From contig NZ_JACJPO010000075.1 of the NCBI RefSeq assembly GCF_014696105.1, forward strand, positions 1-37,112: 37,112 bases of DNA, read 5' to 3'. Below, piece after piece: positions 5,957 through 14,283 of the stretch. Position numbers and translations under genes: made by a program. The notes under the pieces are model-generated. The model did not search any database. It saw only the letters and a list, made by a program, of their open reading frames with translations, and was not told the DNA's origin. The stretch comes from Microcoleus sp. FACHB-1515 (GTDB lineage: Bacteria; Cyanobacteriota; Cyanobacteriia; Elainellales; Elainellaceae). The stretch's first letter is position 1; every line of letters starts with the position of its first letter.

Positions 5957-6176
5957 ACGAGGCAGACCCCTCAGCAGCGAATGGGTAGACAGCAACACTG
6001 CCGCCGCCGAACTGGGCATTCAGCCGCGTCAACTGCGGAAGCTGAGGAAAGAGAATTTTTTCCGGCTGGGAATGCACTATCGCATCATCAGCAAGCCGGG
6101 AGCCGACAAACCGCGCTATGTGTGGCATGTCGATCGCTGTGCCGCTGCACTCGAAATCCCACAGGAGGAACGCTAA
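5949..6176 (+). CDS. Small MerR/excisionase-like helix-turn-helix protein, 75 aa
   Basis: The protein has a winged-helix pattern: WVDSNTAAAELGIQPRQLRKLR (residues about 12-33) is an HTH of the MerR/Xis kind, followed by a turn and hairpin (HYRIISKPGADKPRYVWHVD) and a final helix. AGAGG precedes the ATG. Size, fold and position two to three genes from the integrase fit a recombination directionality factor (excisionase), although a role as a small regulator is equally possible. It is translationally coupled to the next gene (stop TAA overlaps ATG by one base). Confidence 0.65.
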   Translation: MAKRGRPLSSEWVDSNTAAAELGIQPRQLRKLRKENFFRLGMHYRIISKPGADKPRYVWHVDRCAAALEIPQEER

Positions 6177-6385
6177 TGGTTTCAGTTGATAAATCATGGA
6201 GCGGTGATTTGCACGAAATCACATTGCCTAGCTTGAGAAAAGCTTATTTGTTTCTTCCTACTCCGCTATCCGAGGAAGATAAACAAGTGCTGTTCCATCT
6301 CATCTCGCTATCAGTAACGCCTGAAATGATGCAGGAATACGATCGCCGTGCAGCCGCGCTAAAAGCTCCATTGGAGGAACGATGA
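6176..6385 (+). CDS. Hypothetical protein of the element, 69 aa
   Basis: The ATG at 6176 follows AGGAGG at a good distance and overlaps the preceding stop, so this start is preferred over a longer frame from 5981. The chain (LHEITLPSLRKAYLFLPTPLSEED, then QEYDRRAAALKAPLEER) is mostly helical without known motif or membrane segment. Its stop overlaps the ATG of the zinc-ribbon gene by four bases, so three small genes in a row are translationally linked. Confidence 0.6.
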   Translation: MVSVDKSWSGDLHEITLPSLRKAYLFLPTPLSEEDKQVLFHLISLSVTPEMMQEYDRRAAALKAPLEER

Positions 6386-6591
6386 AAACTTGGTTTGGAT
6401 GCCCTTACTGCGAGAGTTCAGACTATCGGGAATCTCCGGGAAAGGGTGACGATCAAGAGATTGCTACCAGGTATCGCTGTAATGCCTGTAGTCGAGAGTT
6501 CATCTGGATTCGGTATAAAGCTAAGGAGGAAGTGGGCGATCGCTCCGCAACATCAACGCCTCAAACGCCCGCTGATGTTCCCCCTGACTAA
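6382..6591 (+). CDS. Zinc-ribbon protein of the element, 69 aa
   Basis: CPYC (residues 7-10) and CNAC (33-36) form a classic two-knuckle zinc ribbon with an aromatic-rich strand between and after it (YRCNACSREFIWIRY). This resembles ribbons of InsA/transposase-associated and phage DNA-binding proteins. GAGG precedes the ATG. The last 24 codons (VGDRSATSTPQTPADVPPD) run on the opposite strand of the integrase 3' end, so the genes overlap convergently by about 71 bases; the low-complexity tail suggests the frame was extended into the integrase gene. Confidence 0.65.
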   Translation: MKTWFGCPYCESSDYRESPGKGDDQEIATRYRCNACSREFIWIRYKAKEEVGDRSATSTPQTPADVPPD

Positions 6592-7599
6592 TCCAGTGGT
6601 GATAAATGTCGCTGTGAACCTGCCGGGAGTGCCCCATCTGCTGAGCCGCCAGCGCGTCATGCAGTCCAAACAGCATCGTTCGCACTGCCCAAGCGTGACG
6701 CAAATCATAAGGGTGAAACGGCACGTTCCGCCGTCGAAACATCTGCGTTACGCGATGGCCTAAATCCGAGTGCGATCGCCCGCTCACATCTGGCAGAACG
6801 GGCGATCGCAAATCAAACTGCTCAATCCATTCGGGATAGCACGGCCAAACCGTCCGCATCCCCGTTTTGCCTTCTGTCACGCTGACGAACCAGCCGCCGC
6901 GCTGCAATTCGATCGTGTTGAGATAGAACACCTCATGATTTCGCAACCCGTAGCAGGCCATCACGCCATACACCCACCGCCACATCTGCGGCACTTCCCC
7001 AAACCAGGCTGCGATCGTCTCGTCACTCGGAAGCGATCGCGGATCGACCGACCGAGCCGAATACCTCCCCCTCAGTTCGTCAAAATTGACAGACAAGCCA
7101 GCAAACTCAGCCAGCTTCCCCAGCGAGATGCAAAACCGCTTACGTTGACGAGAATCCGCCGCAACCGCTTCGATCGCCGCCCTTAGTGCCTCGATCGTCA
7201 GCGGTTGGCTCCAGTCCAAAGCAGAGAAGACGTTTTGATACTCGGTTTTCCAAGTAATGCTAGAAACTTTTGGCTGATAAGCCGCTGTAAATTTCTCAAT
7301 ATAAAAACCGATCGCCTCAGTTTCAGTCGGGCGATCGCCCAGATACGGCTGCCAATCAAACTGCCACAGTCGATCAACGCGCCGATCTTCCGTGCTTCCT
7401 TTTCAGCCAGCGACACGCCGTAGGGATTTGCCCGATAGTGCAGGGCGATTCGCTGCTGATAGGCGCGTTGCTGACTACTGCCCGGACGCGGCGGCAGTGT
7501 CGCCCGCAGGTAGAGGCGATCGCCTTTCGCTTCGATCCTCACTCCCACAGCGGCAGTCTTTAGCCGTCCGTTCGCTTGAGAAATTTTGCCCTCGATCAT
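6521..7599 (-). pseudogene. int: Tyrosine integrase of cyanobacterial element type, split by one frameshift
   Basis: Two frames together spell one phage-type integrase of about 359 residues. The N-terminal frame starts at ATG 7599 (MIEGKISQANGRLKT) and holds the arm-binding region (LYLRATLPPRPGS, ...HYRANPYGVSLAEKEARKIG). At about 7363-7366 the frame shifts by one base; the other frame continues QFDWQPYLGDRPTETEAIGF, and then the catalytic domain: Arg in GLRNHEVF, HPYDLRHAW (HxxR), and MGHS...IYHHW with the final Tyr. All catalytic residues are present, so only the join is broken. Either a real one-base deletion has fixed the element in place, or it is a sequencing error; no slippery site is apparent. 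It is directly beside tRNA-Phe, its expected target. Confidence 0.85.
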
Positions 7600-7738
7600 G
7601 GCCGTGCCTAAAACTTGCCTAAAAATGCAGGTACATCTAGGTATATGTGAGTACATCCAGGTACATTGAAGGGTTTCAAGCCAAGCTCGAAACCCTTTCC
7701 AGTTCTGCATTCTATGCAATTTTCAGGCGAGACAAAAA

Positions 7739-7811
<73 letters not shown>

Positions 7812-7941
7812 GTAAGAAGGCGAGGTGCGTCGCGCTTCAGCGCTTAATTAAGTTAGCAAACTTGCTGGGAATTTGGCAAGTCTTTTGCGCGATCGATTCA
7901 AAACGGGTGCTAAATTCGCATCAGCACCCGCACCAGCAGGC

Positions 7942-8382
7942 CTAAACAGGCCGCAAGCGAGTGAGCTTAAGGTTGAAGCTGCCAACACCTTGTCCACCAA
8001 ACGGACGAACGCGCAGCACATAGCTACCTGGATTAGTAACGCGAAAAAACAACATTGAATTGGTAGTTCCGTCAGGACCGTCGTCGTTTTCACCGACTGC
8101 CGCGCCGTCTGGTCCGATCAGCGTGATGATTGTGTCAAATTCATCCGACGTCAAATCGATCACTATGTTGTCACCTTCCTCAAGCGTGACCACGTAGTCA
8201 CGGGCAAAACCGCCAAAGCCTGTGGGAATGTCGCGATCGCTCAAGCTATCCGTGACCTCATTGCTGGCAGGCAGACGAATCGGGTTGTACATGGCGCTTT
8301 GGGCGGTCGCCGCGATCGCGCTCATCCCCAGCGTTACTGCCGCCAGCGGCACGACCAGCGCTTGCTTCAAAAATTTACTCAT
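7942..8382 (-). CDS. Secreted PPC-domain protein, 146 aa
   Basis: The ATG at 8382 follows AGGAG and gives a clear signal peptide (MSKFLKQALVVPLAAVTLGM, cleavage likely after ATAQS). The mature part is a bacterial pre-peptidase C-terminal (PPC) beta-sandwich: RDYVVTLEEGDNIVIDLTSD, FDTIITLIGPDG, then NPGSYVLRVRPFGG. Such domains occur alone or behind secreted proteases and help secretion or binding. Length (about 120 mature residues) is a single domain with no catalytic unit attached. It is monocistronic and divergent from the glutaredoxin gene. Confidence 0.85.
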   Translation of the reverse strand: MSKFLKQALVVPLAAVTLGMSAIAATAQSAMYNPIRLPASNEVTDSLSDRDIPTGFGGFARDYVVTLEEGDNIVIDLTSDEFDTIITLIGPDGAAVGENDDGPDGTTNSMLFFRVTNPGSYVLRVRPFGGQGVGSFNLKLTRLRPV

Positions 8383-8535
8383 ATCACTCCTAGATTCACA
8401 CCGTCTTGCGGTTGCGTTTATTATGCACCATTGGCTGAGCGATCGTCTCACCAGAACTACGGGCAAACCCGCATGGCTCCAAACTTTTACCAAGCGCTCG
8501 ATGTAAAATGAAGAAATATTGCTGAGGGCACTGCG

Positions 8536-8796
8536 ATGTCTGCAACCGTTGAAATCTACACCTGGCGCACCTGTCCATTCTGCATTCGGGCAAAAGCGCT
8601 GCTTGACAAAAAAGGCGTTGAATACACTGAGTATGCGATCGATGGTGACGAAGCCGCTCGATCGAAAATGGCTCAGCGGGCAAACGGGCGGCGATCGGTT
8701 CCGCAAATTTTCATCAACGATCAGCACATCGGCGGCTGCGATGACATCTACGCGCTGAACGCGCAAGGTAGACTAGACCCGCTCTTGCAGGGGTGA
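8536..8796 (+). CDS. grxC: Glutaredoxin, dithiol class I, 86 aa
   Basis: A small thiol-disulfide oxidoreductase that uses glutathione. The active-site CPFC is at residues 14-17 (TWRTCPFCIRAK), the cis-Pro motif is SVPQIFIND, and the GSH-binding GGCDD is at about 66-70. Length is normal for the GrxC/Grx3 type. It sits 41 bases ahead of glutathione synthetase in the same direction, a pairing widely conserved in cyanobacteria, and so links glutathione supply to its use. The gene starts 153 bases from the divergent secreted-protein gene, leaving room for two promoters. Confidence 0.93.
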   Translation: MSATVEIYTWRTCPFCIRAKALLDKKGVEYTEYAIDGDEAARSKMAQRANGRRSVPQIFINDQHIGGCDDIYALNAQGRLDPLLQG

Positions 8797-8837
8797 AGCG
8801 TTCAATCACATGGCGATCGCACAAGAGAGGTTTTGCG

Positions 8838-9806
8838 GTGAAGTTCGCATTCATTATTGACCCGATCGCCAAGCTCGATCCGGGGCACGATACCAGTGTT
8901 GCCTTGATGGAAGCGGCGCAAACGCTGGGTCACGAAGTTTGGATTACCGAAGCCAGTTCGCTCGGCGTCACGGATGGAAAAGCGTTCGCCACGCTTGCAC
9001 CATTGAAGCTGACGCCCGTTGAACTGCAAGGCGGCAAATGGATTGCAGTGCGAGACTGGTTCACAGTGGGCGATCGATCGCTCCTGCCGCTGGAAGCGAT
9101 GGATGCCGTGTTCATGCGTACCGATCCGCCCGTAAACGTGCCGTACCTCTACGCAACGTACATTTTGGATTATGTGAATCCGGCGAAAACGCTGGTGGTG
9201 AATTCACCGAACGGGCTGCGGGCAGCAAACGAAAAAATGTATGCGCTGCAATTCGCCAGTGTGATCCCGGAAACGATCGTTTCCCAAAACAAACAGGTGA
9301 TTCGCGAATTTGTCGATCGACATGGCCGCGCCGTGATGAAACCTTTGGGCGGCAAGGGTGGCGAAGGCATTTTGTTTATGGAGTCGGGCGATCGCAACTG
9401 CAATTCGCTGATCGAAATCAGCACGCACCAATACACTGAGCCTGTGATGGTGCAGATCTATTTGCCCGAAGCGAAAGACGGCGACAAGCGCGTGATCATG
9501 CTGAATGGCGAACCGATCGGCGCGGTGAATCGGATTCCGACAGGCAGTGAGTTTCGCGGCAATATGGCAGTGGGCGGACGAGTGGCAGCAGCGGAAGTGA
9601 CCGATCGCGACCGCGAAATTTGTGCCGTCCTCGCGCCCACTTTGAAACGTGACGGCTTGATGTTTGTGGGAATTGACGTGATTGGCGGGTATCTTACCGA
9701 AGTGAATGTCACCAGTCCAACGGGAATTCGCGAGATCGATCGATTGAGCAATCTGCGGCTCGGTGAACAGGTGATGCGCTGGGTGGAGCAGCGGATCGCT
9801 GTCTAG
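8838..9806 (+). CDS. gshB: Glutathione synthetase, 322 aa
   Basis: Catalyses ATP-dependent addition of Gly to gamma-Glu-Cys, the last step of glutathione synthesis. The GTG at 8838 is chosen because AGAGAGG lies about 8-12 bases upstream and the protein then opens with KFAFIIDPIAKLDPGHDTS, the family N-terminus. ATP-grasp features are clear: KPLGGKGGEGIL (about 165-176), VQIYLPEAKDGDKRVIMLNG, and FVGIDVIGGYLTEVNVTSPTG near the C-terminus with the metal-binding Glu/Asn. Length is typical (about 320). It follows grxC directly and probably shares its transcript. Confidence 0.95.
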   Translation: MKFAFIIDPIAKLDPGHDTSVALMEAAQTLGHEVWITEASSLGVTDGKAFATLAPLKLTPVELQGGKWIAVRDWFTVGDRSLLPLEAMDAVFMRTDPPVNVPYLYATYILDYVNPAKTLVVNSPNGLRAANEKMYALQFASVIPETIVSQNKQVIREFVDRHGRAVMKPLGGKGGEGILFMESGDRNCNSLIEISTHQYTEPVMVQIYLPEAKDGDKRVIMLNGEPIGAVNRIPTGSEFRGNMAVGGRVAAAEVTDRDREICAVLAPTLKRDGLMFVGIDVIGGYLTEVNVTSPTGIREIDRLSNLRLGEQVMRWVEQRIAV

Positions 9807-9890
9807 ACGAATGCCGTAGCAGCCAATACAATCTCTAACAAAAGCTTTGTAGTAGCTTCAACAGTAGCGCGTAGTTTTAGGAGCAGTGCC

Positions 9891-10994
9891 ATGAGTGAAC
9901 GCGATTCGCGACGGGGAATCTACGGAATCAATCGTCGCAAATTTATCCAGTACGGCACGATCGCGGCTGGAACTGGAATTCTCAGTGCTTGCGCCAGCCA
10001 GACCGCTTCCAACGATACGGCTTCTCCCGATGCCGCCAGCCCTTCAGTGGCCGCCAGCCCCACCGGAGAACTCACCAAAGTCACCTATGGCACAAACTGG
10101 TATGCCCAAGCTGAACATGGCGGCTTCTACCAAGCCGTCGCCAAAGGCATCTACCGCGATCACGGGCTGGATGTGACGGTGAAGATGGGCGGGCCACAGG
10201 TGAACGGCACCCAGCTTTTGATGGGCGGTGCGATCGATTTCTTCATGGGCTACGGCTCTGATGCGATTAAGTCGATTCAAGAAGGCATTCCCAAAATTAC
10301 AGTTGCCTCAATGTTCCAAAAAGACCCGCAGGTCTTGATCGCGCATCCCAATACCGGAGCCGACTCGATCGAAGACCTCAAAGGTCGCCCCACCTTCATT
10401 TCGGCTGCCGCCAACGTCACCTACTGGCCGTTTCTCAAAGCCAAGTTCGGTTTTGAGGACAGCCAAAAGCGCCCCTACAACTTCAATCCTGGTCCGTTCC
10501 TGGCCGACAAAAACTCGGTTCAGCAGGGCTATCTGAGTTCTGAGCCGCTGTCGATCGAAAAAGAAGGCGGCTTCACGCCCGTCGTTTTCCTGATGGCCGA
10601 CTATGGCTACACGCCCTACTCGACGACGATCGAGTGCAAGCGCGAACTGGTCGAGCAAAATCCTGACCTCGTGCAGCGCTTTGTCGATGCTTCAATCAAA
10701 GGCTGGTACAGCTACCTCAACGAAGATCCGACTCCGGGCAACGAACTGATCAAAAAAGACAACCCGGAAATGACCGACGAGCAAATCAAGTACGGCATCG
10801 AAAAGATGAAAGAGTACGGCATCGTCGATTCGGGCGACGCGCAAACGCAAGGCATTGGCGCGATGACCGAATCTCGCTGGAAAGAATTTTTTGACACAAT
10901 GGTAGGGCAAAAAGTTTTCAACAGCGACACCGACTACACCAAGGCGTTTACGCTTCAGTTTGTCAACAAAGGCGTTCAGTACTACCAAAGCTAA
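9891..10994 (+). CDS. ABC transporter substrate-binding lipoprotein, NMT1/THI5-like, 367 aa
   Basis: Periplasmic solute receptor of the SsuA/ThiY/TauA superfamily. NRRKFIQYG at residues 14-23 looks like a twin-arginine leader, followed by a hydrophobic stretch and a lipobox ILSAC (residues 30-34), so it is probably exported folded and lipid-anchored. A Ser/Pro/Ala linker (35-60) precedes the receptor domain: VTYGTNWYAQAEHGGFYQAV, KGIYRDHGLDVTV, and GAIDFFMGYG are the family hallmarks. AGGAG precedes the ATG. It leads a four-gene operon with an ATPase, a permease and a cytosine-deaminase-like enzyme, so the ligand is probably a pyrimidine or related amine heterocycle; nitrate, sulfonate or thiamine precursors are alternatives. 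Confidence 0.88.
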   Translation: MSERDSRRGIYGINRRKFIQYGTIAAGTGILSACASQTASNDTASPDAASPSVAASPTGELTKVTYGTNWYAQAEHGGFYQAVAKGIYRDHGLDVTVKMGGPQVNGTQLLMGGAIDFFMGYGSDAIKSIQEGIPKITVASMFQKDPQVLIAHPNTGADSIEDLKGRPTFISAAANVTYWPFLKAKFGFEDSQKRPYNFNPGPFLADKNSVQQGYLSSEPLSIEKEGGFTPVVFLMADYGYTPYSTTIECKRELVEQNPDLVQRFVDASIKGWYSYLNEDPTPGNELIKKDNPEMTDEQIKYGIEKMKEYGIVDSGDAQTQGIGAMTESRWKEFFDTMVGQKVFNSDTDYTKAFTLQFVNKGVQYYQS

Positions 10995-11083
10995 AGCGTG
11001 TCTGGAATTGCGTGACGGGGATCAGCCGAAACGTTGATCCCGGCTACCTGTTTTGTTCGACACTCGACCCCCGACCCCTCCTA

Positions 11084-11857
11084 ATGAGCGCAATTCGACT
11101 CACCAACGTCAGCAAAACCTATTCCAACGGCACGATCGCGCTGCAAGACCTTAATCTGGACATTGGCGAAGCGCAGTTTGTCAGCTTGTTGGGGCCATCT
11201 GGCTGTGGCAAAAGTACGGTCTTGCGAATCATCGCCGGATTGGGACAGATGAGTACAGGCAGCATTCACTGGAGCGGCGGCGTTCGATCAAGGCGATTGG
11301 CGTTTGTCTTCCAAGAAGCAGCCTTGATGCCTTGGGCAACCGTGCAGGATAATGTGCGCTTGCCGTTGAAGCTAGCGGGCATGAATCGCAATCAGGTGGA
11401 TGCTGCTGTTGCCGAAGCGCTGGAGATGGTCGATCTGCGCGGCTGTGAACGGGCGTATCCGCGTGAACTGTCGGGCGGGATGAAAATGCGGGTGTCGATC
11501 GCGCGTGCCCTTGTCACCAAGCCGGAATTTCTGCTGATGGACGAACCGTTTGGCGCACTGGACGAAATGACCCGCAGCCGACTCAACAGCGATCTACTGA
11601 ATCTGTGGCGACAGAAACAGTGGACAGTCCTGTTTGTGACGCACAATATCTATGAAGCGGTGTATTTGTCACAGCGGGTGATTGTGATGGCGGCTCGTCC
11701 GGGTCGGGTGATTGCAGATGTCGCAATCGATGCTACCTACCCGCGAACCGAAGATTTCCGCACCACGCCCTTGTTCAACGAATACTGTCGCGACATCTCA
11801 CACGCCCTCGCACGAGCGGCAGGCCGTGACCCGCTCGATCGCACCCAAGTCGCCTAA
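11084..11857 (+). CDS. ABC transporter ATP-binding protein, 257 aa
   Basis: Energises the uptake system. I chose the ATG at 11084 (MSAIRLTNVSKTYSNG) because the longer frame from 11012 adds residues unlike the family. Walker A GPSGCGKST (about 37-45), Q-loop FVFQEAALMPWATV, signature LSGGMKMRVSIARAL and Walker B FLLMDEPFGALDE are all intact, and the H-loop His is in FVTHNIYEAV. This is the SsuB/TauB/ThiZ class matching the receptor before it. Its stop TAA is followed directly by the ATG of the permease, so the two are coupled. Confidence 0.93.
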   Translation: MSAIRLTNVSKTYSNGTIALQDLNLDIGEAQFVSLLGPSGCGKSTVLRIIAGLGQMSTGSIHWSGGVRSRRLAFVFQEAALMPWATVQDNVRLPLKLAGMNRNQVDAAVAEALEMVDLRGCERAYPRELSGGMKMRVSIARALVTKPEFLLMDEPFGALDEMTRSRLNSDLLNLWRQKQWTVLFVTHNIYEAVYLSQRVIVMAARPGRVIADVAIDATYPRTEDFRTTPLFNEYCRDISHALARAAGRDPLDRTQVA

Positions 11858-12793
11858 ATGCCCTTGCAACTCATGAATCAACTCCTGGCTTTATTGAACC
11901 TGATTGGCCGCTGGAACTTCAGCATGGCTGGCGCGGTTCGCAGCGGCGGCAGGCGATCGAAATCTAGCGCGATGCTACCCACACTCCAGCAAATCATTTC
12001 ACCGGAAATTGCGGCTCCGCTGGTGGTGGGTCTGCTGGCGATCATCGGTTGGGAAATAGGCGTCCGCATCAGCGGCATTCCACCTTACCTGCTGCCGGGG
12101 CCACTTTTGGTGGTGCAAACGTTGGTGCAGGAGTGGGGATCGCTGTTTCCCTCGCTGCTGATCACGCTCAAAATTACGGTTGTGGCGTTTATTGCGGCGA
12201 TCGTCTCTGGCCTGCTGGTCGCCATTTTGTTTACGCAAAGTAAATGGATCGAGCGTAGCTTTTTTCCCTATGCGGTGATTTTGCAGACCACGCCGATCGT
12301 GGCGATCGCGCCGCTGATCATTCTTTGGGTGCGGCAAATAGTTCCGGGCGATAGCTCAACCTTCATCTCCCTCGTGATTTGCGCTTGGATTGTCGCCTTC
12401 TTCCCCATCTTGTCCAATACAACGCTCGGCCTCAACAGCGCTGACCACAATTTGATTAATCTGTTTCAGCTTTACAACGCCTCACGCTGGCAAACCCTGC
12501 TGTATCTACGCTTGCCAAGCGCCTTGCCCTACTTCCTAGGCGGATTGCGGATCAGCGGTGGCTTAGCGCTAATTGGTGCAGTCGTGGCAGAATTCGTGGC
12601 AGGAACGGGCGGTACGCAATCGGGCATCGCCTATCAAATCTTAATGTCCAGCTTTAACTTGCAGATTCCCCGTATGTTCGCCGCGCTGCTGATGACGACG
12701 GTTTTGGGCGTTGCGATTTTTGCCCTTCTAACGCTGCTGTCGGATTTACTTTTGCGGCACTGGCACGAGAGCGCCATTAAGCGCGAGAATTAA
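11858..12793 (+). CDS. ABC transporter permease, 311 aa
   Basis: Binding-protein-dependent transport inner-membrane component with about six hydrophobic helices (e.g. PLVVGLLAIIGWEIGV, ITVVAFIAAIVSGLLVAILF, LALIGAVVAEFVAG). The EAA-type cytoplasmic loop is visible near LINLFQLYNASRWQTLLYLRLPSALPYF, where the LPSALPYF end is the usual coupling motif for SsuC-type permeases. The first 40 residues are extra relative to typical family members, so translation may begin further in, for example at the Met of MLPTLQQ (residue 39); I keep the first ATG because it abuts the ATPase stop. Confidence 0.9.
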   Translation: MPLQLMNQLLALLNLIGRWNFSMAGAVRSGGRRSKSSAMLPTLQQIISPEIAAPLVVGLLAIIGWEIGVRISGIPPYLLPGPLLVVQTLVQEWGSLFPSLLITLKITVVAFIAAIVSGLLVAILFTQSKWIERSFFPYAVILQTTPIVAIAPLIILWVRQIVPGDSSTFISLVICAWIVAFFPILSNTTLGLNSADHNLINLFQLYNASRWQTLLYLRLPSALPYFLGGLRISGGLALIGAVVAEFVAGTGGTQSGIAYQILMSSFNLQIPRMFAALLMTTVLGVAIFALLTLLSDLLLRHWHESAIKREN

Positions 12794-12816
12794 GCATTCC
12801 CTGTCCGTAGCACGTG

Positions 12817-14223
12817 ATGTTTCCCCCCGCTGCATCTCCATTTCGCCTGAAAAACGCGCACGTTCCTCGATCGCTCCTTCCCAATCGCAACTGGCCTGAC
12901 CCTGACCCATTTGCTGCCCGCGAAAATCTTGTCTTAGTCGATCTTGAAATTGTCGATGGCCGGGTTCGATCGCTTTGCGCTGCCGGAACAAACTCGATCG
13001 AACCGAGCAGCCCAACGACAACAGACATCGACCTCAAGCGCGGCATTGTTCTTCCCTGCTTTGCCGATCTGCATACGCATCTAGACAAAGGCCACTTTTG
13101 GGCGCGATCGCCAAACCGCAGCGGCTCGTTTGAGGAAGCGCTGGCTCAAGTCGCAGCCGATAGCAGCCAACACTGGAACGGCGAAGATGTCTATCGCCGC
13201 ATGGAATTTAGCCTCAAGTGCGCTTACGCACAGGGCACACAGGCGATTCGCACCCACATCGATTCGTATGGTGAGCAGGCAGCAATCAGCCTTGGCGCAC
13301 TCAAAACGCTACAGGCTCAATGGCGCGATCGCCTCACGATTCAAGCCGTCTCGCTGATTCCGATTGACTACTTCATGACGCCAGCAGGCGAAAAGCTTGC
13401 CGATTTATTTGCTCAATTCGACGGCGGCAAACTCGGCGGTCTCACGCTCATGAACGCTGATCTCACCGCGCAACTCGATCGCCTCTTCGCACTCGCGAAA
13501 GACCGAGATCTGGACTTGGATTTTCACGTCGATGAAAGCGGCAATCCCAACGACATCACCTTGCAATACATCGCTGAAGCGACATTGCGACATGGCTATG
13601 AAGGTCGAGTCGTGTGCGGTCATTGCTGTAGCTTGGCTGTGCAGTCGCACGACGTGGCGCAGCGATCGATCGCTCTGGTTCGTCAAGCTCAAATTGGCAT
13701 CGTTAGCCTGCCGATGTGTAACTTGTATTTGCAAGACCGCAACCAAGCAGCCTCCAGCCAATTCACCCAAAACGGTGAGAAGCTGCATCGCTCCAATTTT
13801 CCGACGCACACTCCCCGCTGGCGCGGCATCACCTTAATTCACGAATTCAAGCATTCCGGCGTTCCGGTTGCCGTTGCCAGCGACAACTGCCGCGACCCGT
13901 TCTACACCTTTGGCAATCTAGACGGGCTAGAAGTGCTGACGCAAGCAACTCGCATTGCCCACCTCGAATCGCCCTATGGAGATTGGTGTCGCACCATCAC
14001 CCAGACGCCTGCCGACCTGATGAAACTGCCCACAATAGGCCGCATTGATGTTGGACTAGGCGCAGATTTGGTTTTGTGCAAGGCGAGATACTTCAGCGAA
14101 CTCTTTTCGCGCCCACAGTCCGATCGCGTCGTCTTACGGCAAGGCAAAGCGATCGACACAGCGCTGCCTGACTATGCAGAACTCGATGACCTGCTCCTGC
14201 CCGCTCAGCGATCGACCGCCTAA
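12817..14223 (+). CDS. Cytosine-deaminase-like amidohydrolase, 468 aa
   Basis: A metal-dependent hydrolase of the CodA group, which converts cytosine (or relatives such as isoguanine and creatinine-like rings) to the oxo form with release of ammonia. Metal ligands are visible: HTHLDKGH at about residue 89 (HxH), DFHVDESG (His), CGHCCSL (His) and VASDNCRDPF (Asp), matching the CodA pattern H-x-H, H, H, D. The ATG at 12817 is used; GTG at 12814 is the other candidate and no strong ribosome-binding site decides it. As the last gene of the transporter operon it probably deaminates the imported compound, supplying nitrogen or pyrimidine. Substrate identity is inferred. Confidence 0.85.
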   Translation: MFPPAASPFRLKNAHVPRSLLPNRNWPDPDPFAARENLVLVDLEIVDGRVRSLCAAGTNSIEPSSPTTTDIDLKRGIVLPCFADLHTHLDKGHFWARSPNRSGSFEEALAQVAADSSQHWNGEDVYRRMEFSLKCAYAQGTQAIRTHIDSYGEQAAISLGALKTLQAQWRDRLTIQAVSLIPIDYFMTPAGEKLADLFAQFDGGKLGGLTLMNADLTAQLDRLFALAKDRDLDLDFHVDESGNPNDITLQYIAEATLRHGYEGRVVCGHCCSLAVQSHDVAQRSIALVRQAQIGIVSLPMCNLYLQDRNQAASSQFTQNGEKLHRSNFPTHTPRWRGITLIHEFKHSGVPVAVASDNCRDPFYTFGNLDGLEVLTQATRIAHLESPYGDWCRTITQTPADLMKLPTIGRIDVGLGADLVLCKARYFSELFSRPQSDRVVLRQGKAIDTALPDYAELDDLLLPAQRSTA

Positions 14224-14283
14224 CGATCGATTGACCTGGAAGCGCAATTAGATGGATGGGCTGTAGGGGCGGTTCGCAAACTG

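Larger units (their letters stand above)
1..7738. mobile_element. Integrated plasmid-like or satellite-like element (right part), abutting tRNA-Phe
   Basis: This stretch has the make-up of an integrative element: a tyrosine integrase immediately beside the 3' end of a tRNA gene, a small excisionase-like HTH protein, a RepA/RecA-like replication ATPase, a HicAB toxin-antitoxin pair, an XRE repressor with an operator array, phased iterons and many short proteins of unknown function. tRNA 3' ends are classic attachment sites for tyrosine integrases, so the right boundary is placed at the tRNA. The left boundary is outside the window; I found no second copy of the tRNA 3' end within bases 1-7700. 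No virion, terminase, relaxase or type IV secretion gene is seen, so it could be a plasmid-derived island, a phage satellite, or the end of a larger prophage or ICE. The element uses HIP1 as densely as the chromosome, so it is well adapted to cyanobacteria. Confidence 0.7.

Noticed and set aside
2654-6591. CRISPR or retron-like array in the element
   Set aside because: Repeats found are HIP1 sequences and hairpins at gene ends; no regular repeat-spacer pattern, Cas gene or reverse transcriptase is present.
1-7738. Complete prophage
   Set aside because: No terminase, portal, capsid, tail or lysis gene is visible in this part; the left side is outside the window.
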